A stretch of DNA of 64,000 nt, taken from contig JAIVFJ010000020.1 of NCBI GenBank assembly GCA_025765615.1, positions 1 through 64,000 of the forward strand, given 5' to 3'. This document shows, piece after piece, positions 54,468 to 64,000 of this stretch (positions within the stretch are counted from its first letter, which is position 1; each line of letters starts with the position of its first letter). The notes beneath the pieces are model-generated. The model made no database searches and was not told the origin of the DNA. It saw only the letters and a program-made list of their open reading frames with translations. A program made the translations under genes and the position numbers. Source of the stretch: Zopfochytrium polystomum. Its lineage: Eukaryota > Chytridiomycota > Chytridiomycetes > Chytridiales > Chytridiaceae.

Positions 54468-55265
54468 TTAATACAATCCCCGTTCCTTCCACCATTGCAG
54501 CACAGCCGGGTGGCCACTTCGCGTGGCACGGCGAATCACGTCGGAGGTGTACCGGAGCTCGAGCCCGCAGCCCGCCCACCACTCCAGGACTCCGACTTCG
54601 TTCGCCCCGCTCGCATAGTCGAGCGCACGGGACGAGTACCGCACCTCGAGCCCGCTGTCCCTCCACCACTGCAGCGCCGCGATCTCGCCCCGACAGCACG
54701 CGTCGTCGATCGACGCCTCCGTGTACTTCAGCGGATGCCCGCTGTCCTTCCACAACTGCAGCACGGCCACGTGCCCGGACGCGCTCGCATTATCCACCGC
54801 CTTCTCCGTGTACCGCAGCTCGAGCCCGCAGGACAGCCACCACCGCACCAACTCGATCTCCCCGCGCGCGCTCGCGTCGTCGAGCGCGCGGTGCGTGTAC
54901 TTGATCGGCGCGCCGCTGTCTTTCCACCACTGGAGACACTCCAGCGCGGTAAAAGGGAAGTAGATCGCAAGGTCGACAGCCCGTGTCGTGTACAGCTTTG
55001 CAAAGTCTGCCGGATCGCGCGTGTGGCGTTTGCAAAAGTCGAGGAGGGCGGGCTTGCGGGCGTGCCGGCGGTCGAGCAGGCAGGGCTCGGACCAGCCGGT
55101 GGAGCTGGGGAGGTCGGAGAGGGAGAGGATCTGGAGCAAGGGGTAGCGGCAGAGGACGGCGAAGCGGTAGCGTGAGAGCGGATCGTCGCCCAGGCGTCGC
55201 CAAATCTCGTCGACGATCGGCGGCAGGCGGAGTAGGGGTGGGGCGGCAACGGTTTGGTCGGACAT
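54468..55265 (-). CDS. Ankyrin-like repeat protein (WW-type repeats)
   Basis: A single exon of 265 aa. Residues 1-50 resemble a degenerate F-box (LLRLPPIVDEIWRRL, YRFAVLCRYPLLQIL). From about residue 105 come six repeats of 30-34 residues of the form (A/S)xDxAxxxGxxxxLxWWxxxGLxLRYT: ALDDASARGEIELVRWWL, AVDNASASGHVAVLQLWK, SIDDACCRGEIAALQWWR, ALDYASGANEVGVLEWWA, ATRSGHPAVLQWWKERGLY. The paired Trp replaces the usual LL of ankyrin helix 2. The start at MSDQTVAAPP is supported because the same start is copied at 5080. The role is unknown; F-box plus ankyrin would suggest protein-protein binding. Confidence 0.8.
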   Translation of the reverse strand: MSDQTVAAPPLLRLPPIVDEIWRRLGDDPLSRYRFAVLCRYPLLQILSLSDLPSSTGWSEPCLLDRRHARKPALLDFCKRHTRDPADFAKLYTTRAVDLAIYFPFTALECLQWWKDSGAPIKYTHRALDDASARGEIELVRWWLSCGLELRYTEKAVDNASASGHVAVLQLWKDSGHPLKYTEASIDDACCRGEIAALQWWRDSGLEVRYSSRALDYASGANEVGVLEWWAGCGLELRYTSDVIRRATRSGHPAVLQWWKERGLY

Positions 55266-57565
55266 CGCAACATTTGGATTGTTGTCTTGACACGGTGATA
55301 ACGACACTCCGCACTCGTATGAGATCCTATAGGTCCACCAATGTATGCACTCCACCTGTTGCGATATCGGCTTAGTCCCCGCTGGACCGCTCCAGCGGGC
55401 AGTCGACATCTACAAGCCCCTCACCGCACCTTCGCCGCTTCTCGCGCTCGCGCAGCCATGTGCCCGACTGACCCGTCGCCAAATGCGGCGATTGCGGCGA
55501 CGGAAGGGGGTGAGGCGGAGGTTAGTTTCCAACGAAGCAACAGTGAGCTGCCGCCGTCGACGCCACGAGCTGAAAGGTGCTTTGGTCACTGGGTGTACAA
55601 AGTGGGATTGGGTGGGTGTGCCAAGTGGGCGGTGGTTCTGGTCGGTCCGGCGGGTTCTAAGTTGAAACCAAGTCAGCTGATACACAGATCGTTGAAGCAT
55701 CCTTGTGATTGGACGTTCTCACCGCGCTGCTTCTCAAAAATACCTAACTTGTTGGATCCACGAATCGAGAGTTCAAACACACACACGCACACACACACAA
55801 AAAAAAACGTAAGAGAGGCCAGAGGACATACGGCAAACGAACAACGCGAACTGGAGGTGAGAGTTGACGACGCTCAGACCGTGTGGCGTGGACGATAAGA
55901 AATTCAATACCAAGAACAACAAGTACGAAAAGCACATTTTGGAATACGAGTCAGACGAATGAGGTTGAGGAATTTTACACGCAAGCACAACGTAAGAAGA
56001 GCTGAGGACCAACGACGCAATCAGTCATCGCCAACCCTCACAAGCAAGCTCTGCTGCTCGTCCGGGACGCGCCGAGCCGCGCGACCGGAGGGCGCGGTCG
56101 CGAGTGCCTCCGCTACGTTGCCGCCGGCAGCGGCGGCGCGCCTCTCCCCGCGCCTTCTTCGTTTCCTGCGGTCGCGCAGCCAAGACCCGACGGTCCAGTC
56201 GCCAAACGCGGCGAGCACGGCGACGGCGGCGGAGAAGAGGAGCGCGGTGCCGAGGAGGACGTACACGAGGACAAAGGGTGCGACGCGGAGCTCGTGCCTG
56301 AGGTTCACCGGGTCGAACCCGCCGAAGTCGGTCGGCTCGGCGAGGAAGACGTAGCGGGAGAAGGACGGGAGATGAGTCGACGCGATCTCGCAGCGAAAGC
56401 GGCTTGGGAATTCTTGGTTGGAAGCCGGGCAGGAATTGAGCGTGACGTTTTTGGCGTAGTCTAGCACCTTGCCACTTGTGGGGGAAATTGTTGCTTAGCG
56501 ATAGTGATGTCCATGAAGGTGAAGCGAAAAAAAATAAAAAGGCTGAAGGGCCATCTGTGTTCGCCAAGATACATACCTCATGGTGAGGGTAAAGTTTTTC
56601 AGAGATGACGCCGTGGACCAGCTTGAACTTATCAGAAATGATGACGTCCCCGTCCTCGTTGGCATAAATTCAACTGATTTTTGGTTGTCTTTGGCCAATT
56701 CACTCAAATTGAATCGCATGAAGCCTTCGCCTCCGAAATAATCGAGAGTAATCGCGCTCGATAGATCCAGTGGAATGTCGAAATCGACCGTGATCTGTAA
56801 TAGCAACAAATCCCAAACCAGAACTTGTTAATCAAACAAAGAATCGTCAAACGTTCAGCGAAAGCTCACAAGCAGGTACAAACCGTTTCGTCCTTGATAG
56901 TAATTAGCTCGTAGTTGAAGTGACCATACATACCCATCGGCTGCGAGAGCGACAAAGAGCGCTTTTCAGGAACCAAGGGCGGAGCACTGTTTACCCAGTA
57001 GGTCTTCATGGTTGCATACCAAACGCTGACGGACTTGACCCAAAACTTTGTCGGCCCTTCGACAATGCATCTGTGTCCTGTCGTGCAAGCGCGTCTTGTT
57101 ATGGGCTGGCGGATAGCAGGCTCGTGGAAATCACGGTTGAACAGAACAAGGCCCGTGATGCTAAGTGCGATGCCGACGAGGCCAGCTACAAGGATGATCA
57201 ATCCCAAGTTAACGATACGAGAACGATGAAGCCTTCGTAGGCAAGCTTACCGATGATCCACACCGCCTTTTCGGTCGACCAACCCTTCTTGATGTTTGCC
57301 CTTCGCTCCTCTGCCTCCCTCTCCCAGTCGACGGGGATGAGCTCCGAGAAGGTGATGGGGATGGAAAAGTACCGCGTAATGAAGAGGTGGGCGCGGAAGC
57401 GGGTCGGGCTGTCGAGCTGGGCGGCCGGGGTGGTGGTCGGGGCCGAGAGGATCCAGCGCTTCTGCCAGCCAAAGAGACCGAGGTAGAAGGCGACGGCGGA
57501 GGGGGCGTCGTGGTACCACGAGGACACGGACGTGCCTGCCGTCGGTGTGGGGCTCGACGAGCGCG
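55196..57565 (-). repeat. Inverted segmental duplication, right arm
   Basis: Counterpart of 2365-5149 in opposite orientation, 50 kb away. One break lies inside the ankyrin gene (55196), which is complete here. The other lies at the 5' end of the membrane-protein gene, where that gene meets the arrestin-like gene. Confidence 0.9.
55419..55503 (-). pseudogene. Fossil 3' exon of membrane protein, right arm
   Basis: Same relic as 4480-4566: the minus-strand sequence around CGCATTTGGCGACGGGTCAG matches the exon-4 helix end of the membrane protein. Confidence 0.65.
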
Positions 57566-57629
57566 CGTGCCTCAGATTCGCGCAGCACAAGTACCTGCCC
57601 GACCCCGACCTCGAGCGCGCCTTCTTCAC
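56021..57629 (-). CDS. Two-pass membrane protein, copy B
   Basis: Exons 57251-57629, 56884-57185, 56577-56794 and 56021-56474 (phases 1, 0, 2) give an open 450-aa frame. Exons 2 and 3 have the same lengths as in copy A (302 and 218). Exon 4 is 18 bases shorter, with GFPMPGGPNRRFGCE becoming EFPSRFRCE. Both helices and the Arg-rich tail are kept. The N-terminus is different: the duplicated part starts near SPTPTAG, and the preceding 25-30 codons, including the ATG at 57629, come from the antisense strand of the neighbouring arrestin-like gene. The two coding regions overlap head to head by about 98 bp. Whether that ATG is used is unknown. Confidence 0.7.
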
Positions 57630-59347
57630 AACTCACCCTTCCCTGCGCGCCCTCGTCCTCGACACTGCCATCCCTCCTCCTCCTCCTCCTGCGGACGACA
57701 ACAACAATGAGGACGCCATCGACGACGACTACATTCAACCACCACCCGATGACGGCGACCGCTCGACGGACGCAATCCGCGGCGGCAGCGGCAGTGCTTC
57801 CAATCCGCCTGCCAGCTCCCCGCCGGCGCTCAACTTCCAGCACATCCTCCCCGCCGCCTCGGGCGCGATCGTCGGCACCCGCTTCGCCTTTTCCGTCGAC
57901 AAGGACGCGCCGATGCTGACGCCCACCTACGACCTCCTCTCGACGGCCCCGCGGGGCGCCGTCCGCGTCGCAAGTTCCCCGCTCCCCGGTTCCCCGCACG
58001 TCTCGATGGACCTGCTGACCGGCGCTTCCGCTGGCGGCAGCCCTACCCTCGTCGCTGGCGTCAACGGCCACGGCGACTGGGCTGTCGCAGGGATCCTGCG
58101 GATCAGGAACGAGGGGAAGAGGGCGTGCAGGCTGCAGAGAGTCAGCGTGGTGCTGGACGTCGAGTTCTCGGGGTTCACGGTGTCGCACAGGAACGTGGGG
58201 GCCGGCCGGAGGGCGATGAAGCAGCAGCAGCAGGCGGGGGTGCTGGTGCCGTTTCGGTTCAAGATCTTTGACGCTCCGCCCGTCGTGCTCGTTGAGAACG
58301 TTGACGTCGTGAGTTTTGCCAAGAAACCCGGAGCACCCCCCGCTCGCTGTTCTAACCAGTCGGGTGGCCCTCTTTTTTCAGGCGCCCAACGAAGATTTTT
58401 ACGCCTCTTTCCGCTTCCCCTTCACCACGGCCGGCCCACCCTCGCTCGACCTAACCGCCAGCATCGCCCACCCCACCGCAACAGCCGTAACCTACCGCCT
58501 CGTCGCCAGCGCCCACGACGCCAAGCCCACCACCCTCCTCTCCCCGTCCTCCTCCTCCTCTCGCCGCCAGGCCCTCCTCACGCACACCATTCCCGTCCCG
58601 CCCCCCACCACCCAAGCCGCGACGGCCGTCGCCGCCGCCGCGGCCGTCGAAGCGACCTTTGCGCCGGCGCTGCGCGGCGCCGCGCTCGCCATCCGCGGAC
58701 TCGCGTGGTGGGCGCGGCTCGCGACGCCAACCGCGCCGCCGGGCGGGGAGGTGCAGGTGCAAATCGCGGTCGACGCGGACGAGGCGGTGATGTTCGTGGC
58801 CATGGTCGAAGTGTCGTTGATCGAGTTTGTCGCGGCCCCCGGGGCCGGCGGCGGCGGCGGCGGCGGCGGGGAGGCGCGGGCGACGTCGCACGTGGCGAGG
58901 AGCGTGACGGTGCCGCGGCACTTGCTGCGGTGGGCTGCGGTGCCCGGCGGTGGAAGCGAAAACGGTGACGAGGCCAATCCGTGGCGGCGGTGCCCACCGA
59001 CCGTCCGTCTGGTGACCGTGTCGCTACGCGTCCCCGCGCACTCGTCGACCCCGCGGGCGAGCGGCCACGGGCCGACGGTGGACGGGGCTTCGGTGGAGCC
59101 TCCCAAGGCCGGTGGGGCGCCGCCGCCGCTGCCGCGGCTGGGCAAGGTGGTGTCGCCGTGCGTCAATTACGACGGGCGGTGGAACGGGGTGGTGGTCGCG
59201 CACGAGGTTGTGTGCAAGCTGACGGTGGAGCAGACGGCGACGGGGTTCACGGACTGGGTGGAGGCGGTGGTGCCCGTGGCTGTGGCGGCAGCGTCGAGAG
59301 AGGAGGACGGTGCGTTGGCGGAGGGGGCGGAGCTGCCGCAGTATTGA
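57532..59347 (+). CDS. Arrestin-like protein
   Basis: Exons 57532-58308 and 58382-59347 (phase 0) give 580 aa. Beta-sandwich arrestin signatures include ILRIRNEGKRACRLQRVSV with LDVEFSGF, VPFRFKIFDAPPVVL, then in exon 2 DFYASFRFPFTT, DLTASIAHPTATAVTYRLV and GLAWWARL. The C-terminal-domain strands are PGGEVQVQIAVD, VTVPRHLLRW, VRLVTVSLRVP and VVVAHEVVCKLTVEQ with WVEAVVPVAV. Alpha-arrestins of fungi act as adaptors for Rsp5-type ubiquitin ligases in transporter endocytosis; no PPxY motif is obvious here. The first few codons lie in duplicated DNA, so the start may be displaced. A partial decayed copy of the 3' end follows at 59850. Confidence 0.65.
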
Positions 59348-59849
59348 GTTTTTCTGGTTTGGTGTAAGGAGTCGGATGTTTGTGTTTGGGGGACAAAATT
59401 TAGTGTTATTGTGTCTGTTCGGCGTCAGGAAAAAGCCAGATTGACACGCTTCCTTGATGCATGCAAGGCGGGGCGTAATGGGTATTCGAGCACACTAGCA
59501 GTGCAGCGGGGTGACAGCGTACAAGGAATATGAAGGATAGGAGAAGATTTGGGTGGAGGGGTATTTATTCAATGAGGTTCCAACATGAGATGAAAATGCT
59601 TCCCCGGTTTGCACTTGTTTGGAGGAAAATCAAGTGGAGAGCAACCAGTGAATGAATTGACTTTTCGTTTGTTCGTTTTACTGGCACTTGAGTAGCCTCG
59701 GATCTTGTTTGCACACTAAGCGACTGTCCCTCCAGATTGCCCGCTTGTTTCGACAGTTCGTAGAGAAAAGGGAGCGTTGTGTCTAGAGAGGTGCTGTTTC
59801 GGCTGGTGACAGTCTCCTCAAACGAATTGTCCTTAGATTATATGGGCAA
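59348..59849. other. Intergenic; no gene recognised
   Basis: 3' flank of the arrestin-like gene. AT-balanced, no coding frame supported. Confidence 0.4.
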
Positions 59850-60340
59850 CTGCTGTGGTGGACGGCGGTGCCCGGCCTGGCAGCGGTGCCTTCCGCCGCA
59901 CTCGTCTGACGGGCGCGTCGCTGCGGGTCCCGCACACGCGTCGACCCCACGGCCAAGCGGTGGAGGCGAGTTCGGGCCGACGCTTGACGGTGCGCCGGTG
60001 GAGCCGGGCAAGACTGTTGCGGCGCCTCGGCCGCTGCGGAGGCTGGGCAAGGTGGTGTTGCCGTGTGTCAACTGCGACCGCCGTTGACGGGCGGTGGAAC
60101 AGGATGGTCGTCTCGCACGAGCGTTGTGGGCAAGCTGACAGTGGAGCAGACAGCGACGGGGTTCACCGCCTGGGTGGAAGCGGTGCTGCTCGTCGGCTGC
60201 GGCGGCATCGAGAGAGGGTTGAGGTGCGTTGGCGGAGGGGTGGTCGGAGCTGCCGAAGCATTGATTTTGGTTTGGTTGTAAAATACGAGTTGATGTTTGT
60301 GTTTGGGTCCAAGAAACAGTAAATTGTTGTTGTTCCGCTG
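59850..60340 (+). pseudogene. Decayed tandem copy of arrestin-like 3' end
   Basis: Matches 58980-59435. GCGGCGGTGCCC leads to GCGTCGCT(G/A)CG(G/C)GTCCC and CACGCGTCGACC(CC), then CTGGGCAAGGTGGTGT and GCCGTGTGTCAA, ACGGGGTTCAC..CTGGGTGGA, and the 3' UTR word GATGTTTGTGTTTGGG. Frame shifts occur throughout and the N-terminal 80% of the gene is missing. Confidence 0.8.
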
Positions 60341-60396
60341 TCAGGGAAAAAAAACCAGATTGAAGGCTCTTCCACTGCCTGCCACGCGCGTCGCGC

Positions 60397-61668
60397 TCAA
60401 GGCCGCTCGCCATTTTCAAACCACGAATAGAGTCCCATCAACCGCCCCGTCCTCTTGCTGACCGTAAAAATGTACGCATGGTAAGGATAATTTTCAAATT
60501 CCTCGACGCTCTCTGCGTAAAACAGAGCCGACGGACGCGACGTCGGACCGCCCGAATCGCCTGACGCCGAGCCGTCCGAATCGTCAAACCCCGCGAACCC
60601 TTCAAACCTCCGCAAAAGCGTCGAGACGAGCCACAGCCTGTCGTAATCGTGCCAGCGCGCGATCTCGTAGCCGTGGGAGTTCCCAAACCGCCGCCAATCA
60701 AAGTACAGCCCACCGATCGCGGCGGCGCAGAACGCGCAGTTGCGCTCGCACACCGAGGAGGCTTGCCCGTGCCAGCGGGACGGACCCTCGTAGCGCTTGA
60801 TGCGTGTAAAGCCCAACTGACGGCAGCTATTCAGGTCCCGCACTCTGCGGACGCGAAGCGGGTACGAGGGCAAATACGCGTTGGCCGTTGCGATATCAAA
60901 GACGGCCCTGTCCACGATCCTGGGGCGGCGGCGGGCGGCGCGTTCCGACTTTCCGTCCTTGGCCGCGTCGGCGTTCCGGAGCCTCTCCAAAACGGCGACG
61001 CACTGGTTGGAAAACATGACCGGGACGGACGCCGTTTGGTCAAAGTAGTACCCGCCGATCCCGTCGTCAAACATCGCCTCGCCCATCTTGGCGCGGCACC
61101 ACGAGATCATCGTAAAGTCGACCAGAAGGTCGAACCAACCACCGGGCGGGGCGCAGTCGTCGCCGCCATGACGCAGCGCTGCCTTTTTCCCGTTCGGCGG
61201 TACCGCAACAAAGTCGCACTCGACAGCGGAGACGCGTCCGCACCGCCAGTGGCGCACGCCGGGCTTGCGGTAGATCTGGCTCGGCCACGAGTCGGGCTGG
61301 TGGCCCCAATGGCAATCGTAGGCCTCATGATCGACGAGGAGGTGCCAGGCGCCGACCCGCTCGTCGGCGCACGGGTATCCCGCCACGTACCTTCTCTGCG
61401 AACCCGAGAGACCGCGACGGGGCTGCTCTGTCTCGGGCTGCGCCGGCTCCACGTCCTCTCCGAGCGGGCGGCAGTCGCCGAACGCGTGGCGAGCGACGGG
61501 GTCGGACTCGACAGCGGCGCGCCAGGCGCGGCTGACGAGGCGCAGTCGGGCGATCAGGAAGAGGCTGCACTCGATCCGGCACGTTGTTTGCCAGCTGTCG
61601 TCCACGTTGACGATGGCTTTGGCGATCTCCACGAGCACTTCGAACGGTAGCGCGGGGGCCTTTGCCAT
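60397..61668 (-). CDS. F-box-like protein, lineage-specific
   Basis: A single exon of 423 aa. The N-terminus PALPFEVLVEIAKAIVNVDD with LARLRLVSRAWRAAVESD fits an F-box helix pattern (LPxEVLxxI...LRLVSRxWRxxV). The remainder is Trp/Tyr/Arg-rich with a possible metal-binding cluster CERNCAFCAAAIGG at about 300, and SMI1/KNR4-like aromatic spacing is not evident. It ends YHAYIFTVSKRTGRLMG then WFENGERP. F-box proteins link substrates to SCF ligases; beyond the F-box I do not recognise the domain. Confidence 0.65.
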   Translation of the reverse strand: MAKAPALPFEVLVEIAKAIVNVDDSWQTTCRIECSLFLIARLRLVSRAWRAAVESDPVARHAFGDCRPLGEDVEPAQPETEQPRRGLSGSQRRYVAGYPCADERVGAWHLLVDHEAYDCHWGHQPDSWPSQIYRKPGVRHWRCGRVSAVECDFVAVPPNGKKAALRHGGDDCAPPGGWFDLLVDFTMISWCRAKMGEAMFDDGIGGYYFDQTASVPVMFSNQCVAVLERLRNADAAKDGKSERAARRRPRIVDRAVFDIATANAYLPSYPLRVRRVRDLNSCRQLGFTRIKRYEGPSRWHGQASSVCERNCAFCAAAIGGLYFDWRRFGNSHGYEIARWHDYDRLWLVSTLLRRFEGFAGFDDSDGSASGDSGGPTSRPSALFYAESVEEFENYPYHAYIFTVSKRTGRLMGLYSWFENGERP

Positions 61669-61979
61669 TTTTCCGTGAGGAGCTGTGGGGGAGTGGACTT
61701 TGCATGAATTATACAGAAGGAAATCTCTGTGGCAGTTGGTTCAGCGGCACAGCAGGGATAGGGACATTCCAGGCGTTGGATGATTGATTTATGAGATATA
61801 AGAGTCGCCCAATCGGATAAAGAGAAAGTTATAATCTGTTCACGCGTGCGTCGCAAACAAATCGTTTCCCCGGAAAGAAGAAGAATGGACAAGCCCGAAG
61901 AGCCGTCAAGCGAACCCAACAATGATCGAAACGAGAATTTCACAGGGGAACCTCCCAATCAAAAAAAAAAAAAAAAGCC
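61669..61979. other. Intergenic between F-box-like and MFS genes
   Basis: Holds the promoter side of the F-box-like gene and the 3' side of the MFS gene. A17 tract at 61960-61976. No other feature. Confidence 0.4.
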
Positions 61980-64000
61980 TTACGCCAAAGCCGGTCCCAA
62001 CTCCGCCATCGCTTCGACCGAGATCTTATCCTTCCTCGCAAACAGCGTCACCCCAATCTCGCACGCCGCAAACGCCACCGCCGCGTAAAACATCAGCTGC
62101 AGCGTCTGCACGTAACCATGGATCACCGGCCCTTGCTCCTCCAGCGGGATCGCAGTCCTGATAAACGACGCGCTCTGGAAAAACGTCTCGCGATCCACGT
62201 ACGGCACGGTAAACGTCAGCGTCTGGTTCGCGGCCGCGAGGTTCGCAAACACGTTCTCTTGGAGCTTGCTGTTGAAAGTGACGGAGCAGATCGCGAGGCC
62301 GAGGACGGCGCCGATTGTTTGGAAAAAGTTGACGTTTGCGGTGACAATGGCGAGCTGGTCGGGGCGGGCGGTGAACTGGGCGACGAGGATGACGGTTTGG
62401 ATGGTGCAGCCGACGCCGGCGCCGGCGACGAGGGGGAAGAGGATTTCGGTCCAGAGCGGGCTGGTTTCGGAGAGGGTCGAGAGGAGGGCGGCGCCGAGGC
62501 AGGTCGCGACGGCGCCGGTGGGGAGGAAGAAGTAGGCGTGGCCGGTCGTGCTGCTGACGAAGCCGGAGACGATCGAGAAGATGACGACGCCCATGATGAG
62601 GGGGATTGTGCGGACGCCGGCTTGGGTTGCGGTGACTGTGAAGCAAACGCCGGGGGTTGGAGGTGGTGGTTTTTGCGCGTGAGCGTTTCGGTTTTTGCTG
62701 CCGGAAGGAAGGGAGAGGTGTGTGGGGGGTGCGATGTTGAAATACATACCTCCGAGCACGACCTGGAACCACGACGGCAGATAAAACACCAGAGTGAAGA
62801 AGGCGCAACCACCAAAGAATGACGTCAGCATGGCCGCCAGCAGTTTAATGTCCTTGAACATTGACAGCGGAATAACGGGATTCGCCGCCCATTTCGCCTC
62901 GACGTACACGAACGCGATAGTCAGCACGCCGCCGACCACAAGCAGTGAAATAACAATGGGGTCCTTCCACGCGTACAAGGAGCCGACGCCCTGGAGGGGG
63001 ATGAGGATGCAAATAACGGCGCCAACCAGGAGGAATGTGCCGACCCAGTCGATGCGCGTCAGCGAGGACACAATATCCCCGTCGCGAGTCCGCGGCAGTT
63101 TCAGGAGCGCGACGACAGCGGCGACGGTGATGACGCCGAGGGGGAGGTTGATGTAGAACACCCAGCGCCAGCTGACTTTGTCGACAAAGGCGCCGCCGAC
63201 GAGCGGACCTGAGAGTGTGGGGGATGGGTAATGCAGGTTTCCAAGCGTGAGCAAAGGTAGGGAAAGTCGCAAAAGGTGAAAACTGTACCAGCGACCGACG
63301 CGATCCCAAAGCAGGCGCCGACGAGGCCGTTGTACTTTCCGCGCTCCTTGACTGGGACAATGTCTGCAATGATGATAACGACCAACGAGAAGATACCGCC
63401 GCCTCCGAGACCAGCGATCGCCCTCGAAGCAATCAGCATCTGTGTTGCATTCACCACACATCAGATTTACTAATCCCACAACGAAAAAAACGGTTCGTTT
63501 CTTCACGACTCACGTTCATGTTTACCGCTGCTCCGCACATTGCGCTGCCAACTTCAAAGATAATGATGGCGAACAGGAACACGCCCTTTCGTCCGAAAAT
63601 GTCAGCTAGCTGGCCGTAAGTTGGGATGAACGCAGTAGCCGTGAGAAAGTAGGCAGTCGCGATCCAAGTGATTTGGCCGAGGGCATTGAATTCTTGGGCG
63701 ATGGCGCCGAGCGCGACAGCGACGATGGTCTGCGAGCGAATCACTTAACATCAAAGAGAAAAGAATAAGTTCAATGACACAAACCTGGTCGAGTGCGGCG
63801 AGGAAGACGGCGAGCGCGAGGCCGACAAAGAGGAGGACGAACTCGGTGTTGGGGAGGACCGGGACGTCGGGTTGGTTCTGCTTGTCGGTAGCGTCGGTGA
63901 TCGGAATGTCGGTCAGGACGGCGGCTTTACTGTTGCTTGGTGTTGTTGCGAATGCAGCCTGGAGCGTGCCTTCCGAGTGTTGCCGCTTAAGGGATGGCGA
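61980..64000 (-). CDS. MFS multidrug transporter, DHA2 (14-TM) type, 5' partial
   Basis: Five visible exons, 63785-64000 (runs off the window), 63514-63729, 63289-63439, 62750-63208 and 61980-62635. A soluble N-terminus precedes the first helix (FVLLFVGLALAVFLAALDQ). The family's TIVAVALGAIAQEF follows, then motif A GQLADIFGRKGVF, GLGGGGIFSLVVI, and motif C within GPLVGGAFVDKVSWRW. The remaining helices follow in order to the cytosolic end KISVEAMAELGPALA. Drug:H+ antiporter-2 proteins export toxins or fungal metabolites across the plasma membrane. No biosynthetic cluster is visible beside it. The start codon is beyond the window edge. Confidence 0.92.

Noticed and set aside
61980..62822. Acidic plus-strand and Pro/Arg-rich minus-strand frames
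   Set aside because: They are alternative frames of the MFS transporter exons.
1..64000. CRISPR arrays, operons, prophage or bacterial mobile elements
   Set aside because: None seen. Introns, tRNA introns and gene content show nuclear fungal DNA; tandem repeats present are microsatellites or coding-exon duplications.

Overview
The window is nuclear DNA from a fungus. Genes are compact and split by short GT-AG introns (mostly 50-150 bp). Three of the four tRNA genes are eukaryotic in a decisive way: two carry an intron one base 3' of the anticodon, and one is an initiator tRNA-Met with the AUCGAAA T-loop. The protein set (WSC domains, GH28 polygalacturonase, ACR3 arsenite carrier, alpha-arrestin-like protein, DHA2-type MFS carrier, TFIIF alpha) is fungal. 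Lineage-specific ankyrin/F-box proteins, a Tad/I-like LINE and high GC (often above 60% in exons) would suit an early-diverging zoosporic (chytrid-like) fungus, but that placement is inference.

Layout. 1-600: GA microsatellite and a 73-bp tandem repeat. 748-1893: decayed protein kinase. 2229-5149: a two-pass membrane protein gene followed by debris; this block is the left arm of an inverted duplication whose right arm is 55196-57565. 6080-11074: four tandem genes of one unrecognised family with a shared helical C-terminal domain and shared intron positions, then tRNA-Thr(CGT). 12222-13674: TFIIF alpha relic with frame breaks. 15177-17405: a candidate secreted protein and an OsmC/Ohr peroxiredoxin. 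18083-19916: secreted protein with three near-identical WSC exons, its last exon running into a SINE-like element. 20456-22118: initiator tRNA and ACR3. 22703-30406: tRNA-Arg(CCG), then a complete-looking 7.4-kb LINE with 17-bp target-site duplications. 31353-34827: secreted glycine-rich/acidic protein, a LINE fragment, an NmrA-like quinone reductase and tRNA-Asn(GTT). 35491-45451: three type II membrane lectin-like genes plus one relic, with a GH28 polygalacturonase among them. 45974-46151: second SINE-like copy with its own 17-bp duplications. 46952-49710: ankyrin gene and F-box/WD40 relic. 50786-54028: secreted phosphoesterase, then a gene in which the first exons of the two-pass membrane protein are joined in frame to a CinA domain. 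54468-61668: ankyrin gene, right duplication arm, arrestin-like gene with a decayed tandem tail, and an F-box-like protein. 61980-64000: MFS transporter cut by the window edge.

The strongest observations are the inverted duplication and the membrane-anchored CinA chimera built from a third copy of the same membrane gene. Next come the LINE and SINE sharing a 17-bp duplication length and an A-rich tail type, the SINE used as the final WSC coding exon, and two lineage-specific gene families. Several otherwise conserved genes carry a single-base frame break. The sequence alone cannot say whether these are pseudogenes or assembly indels.
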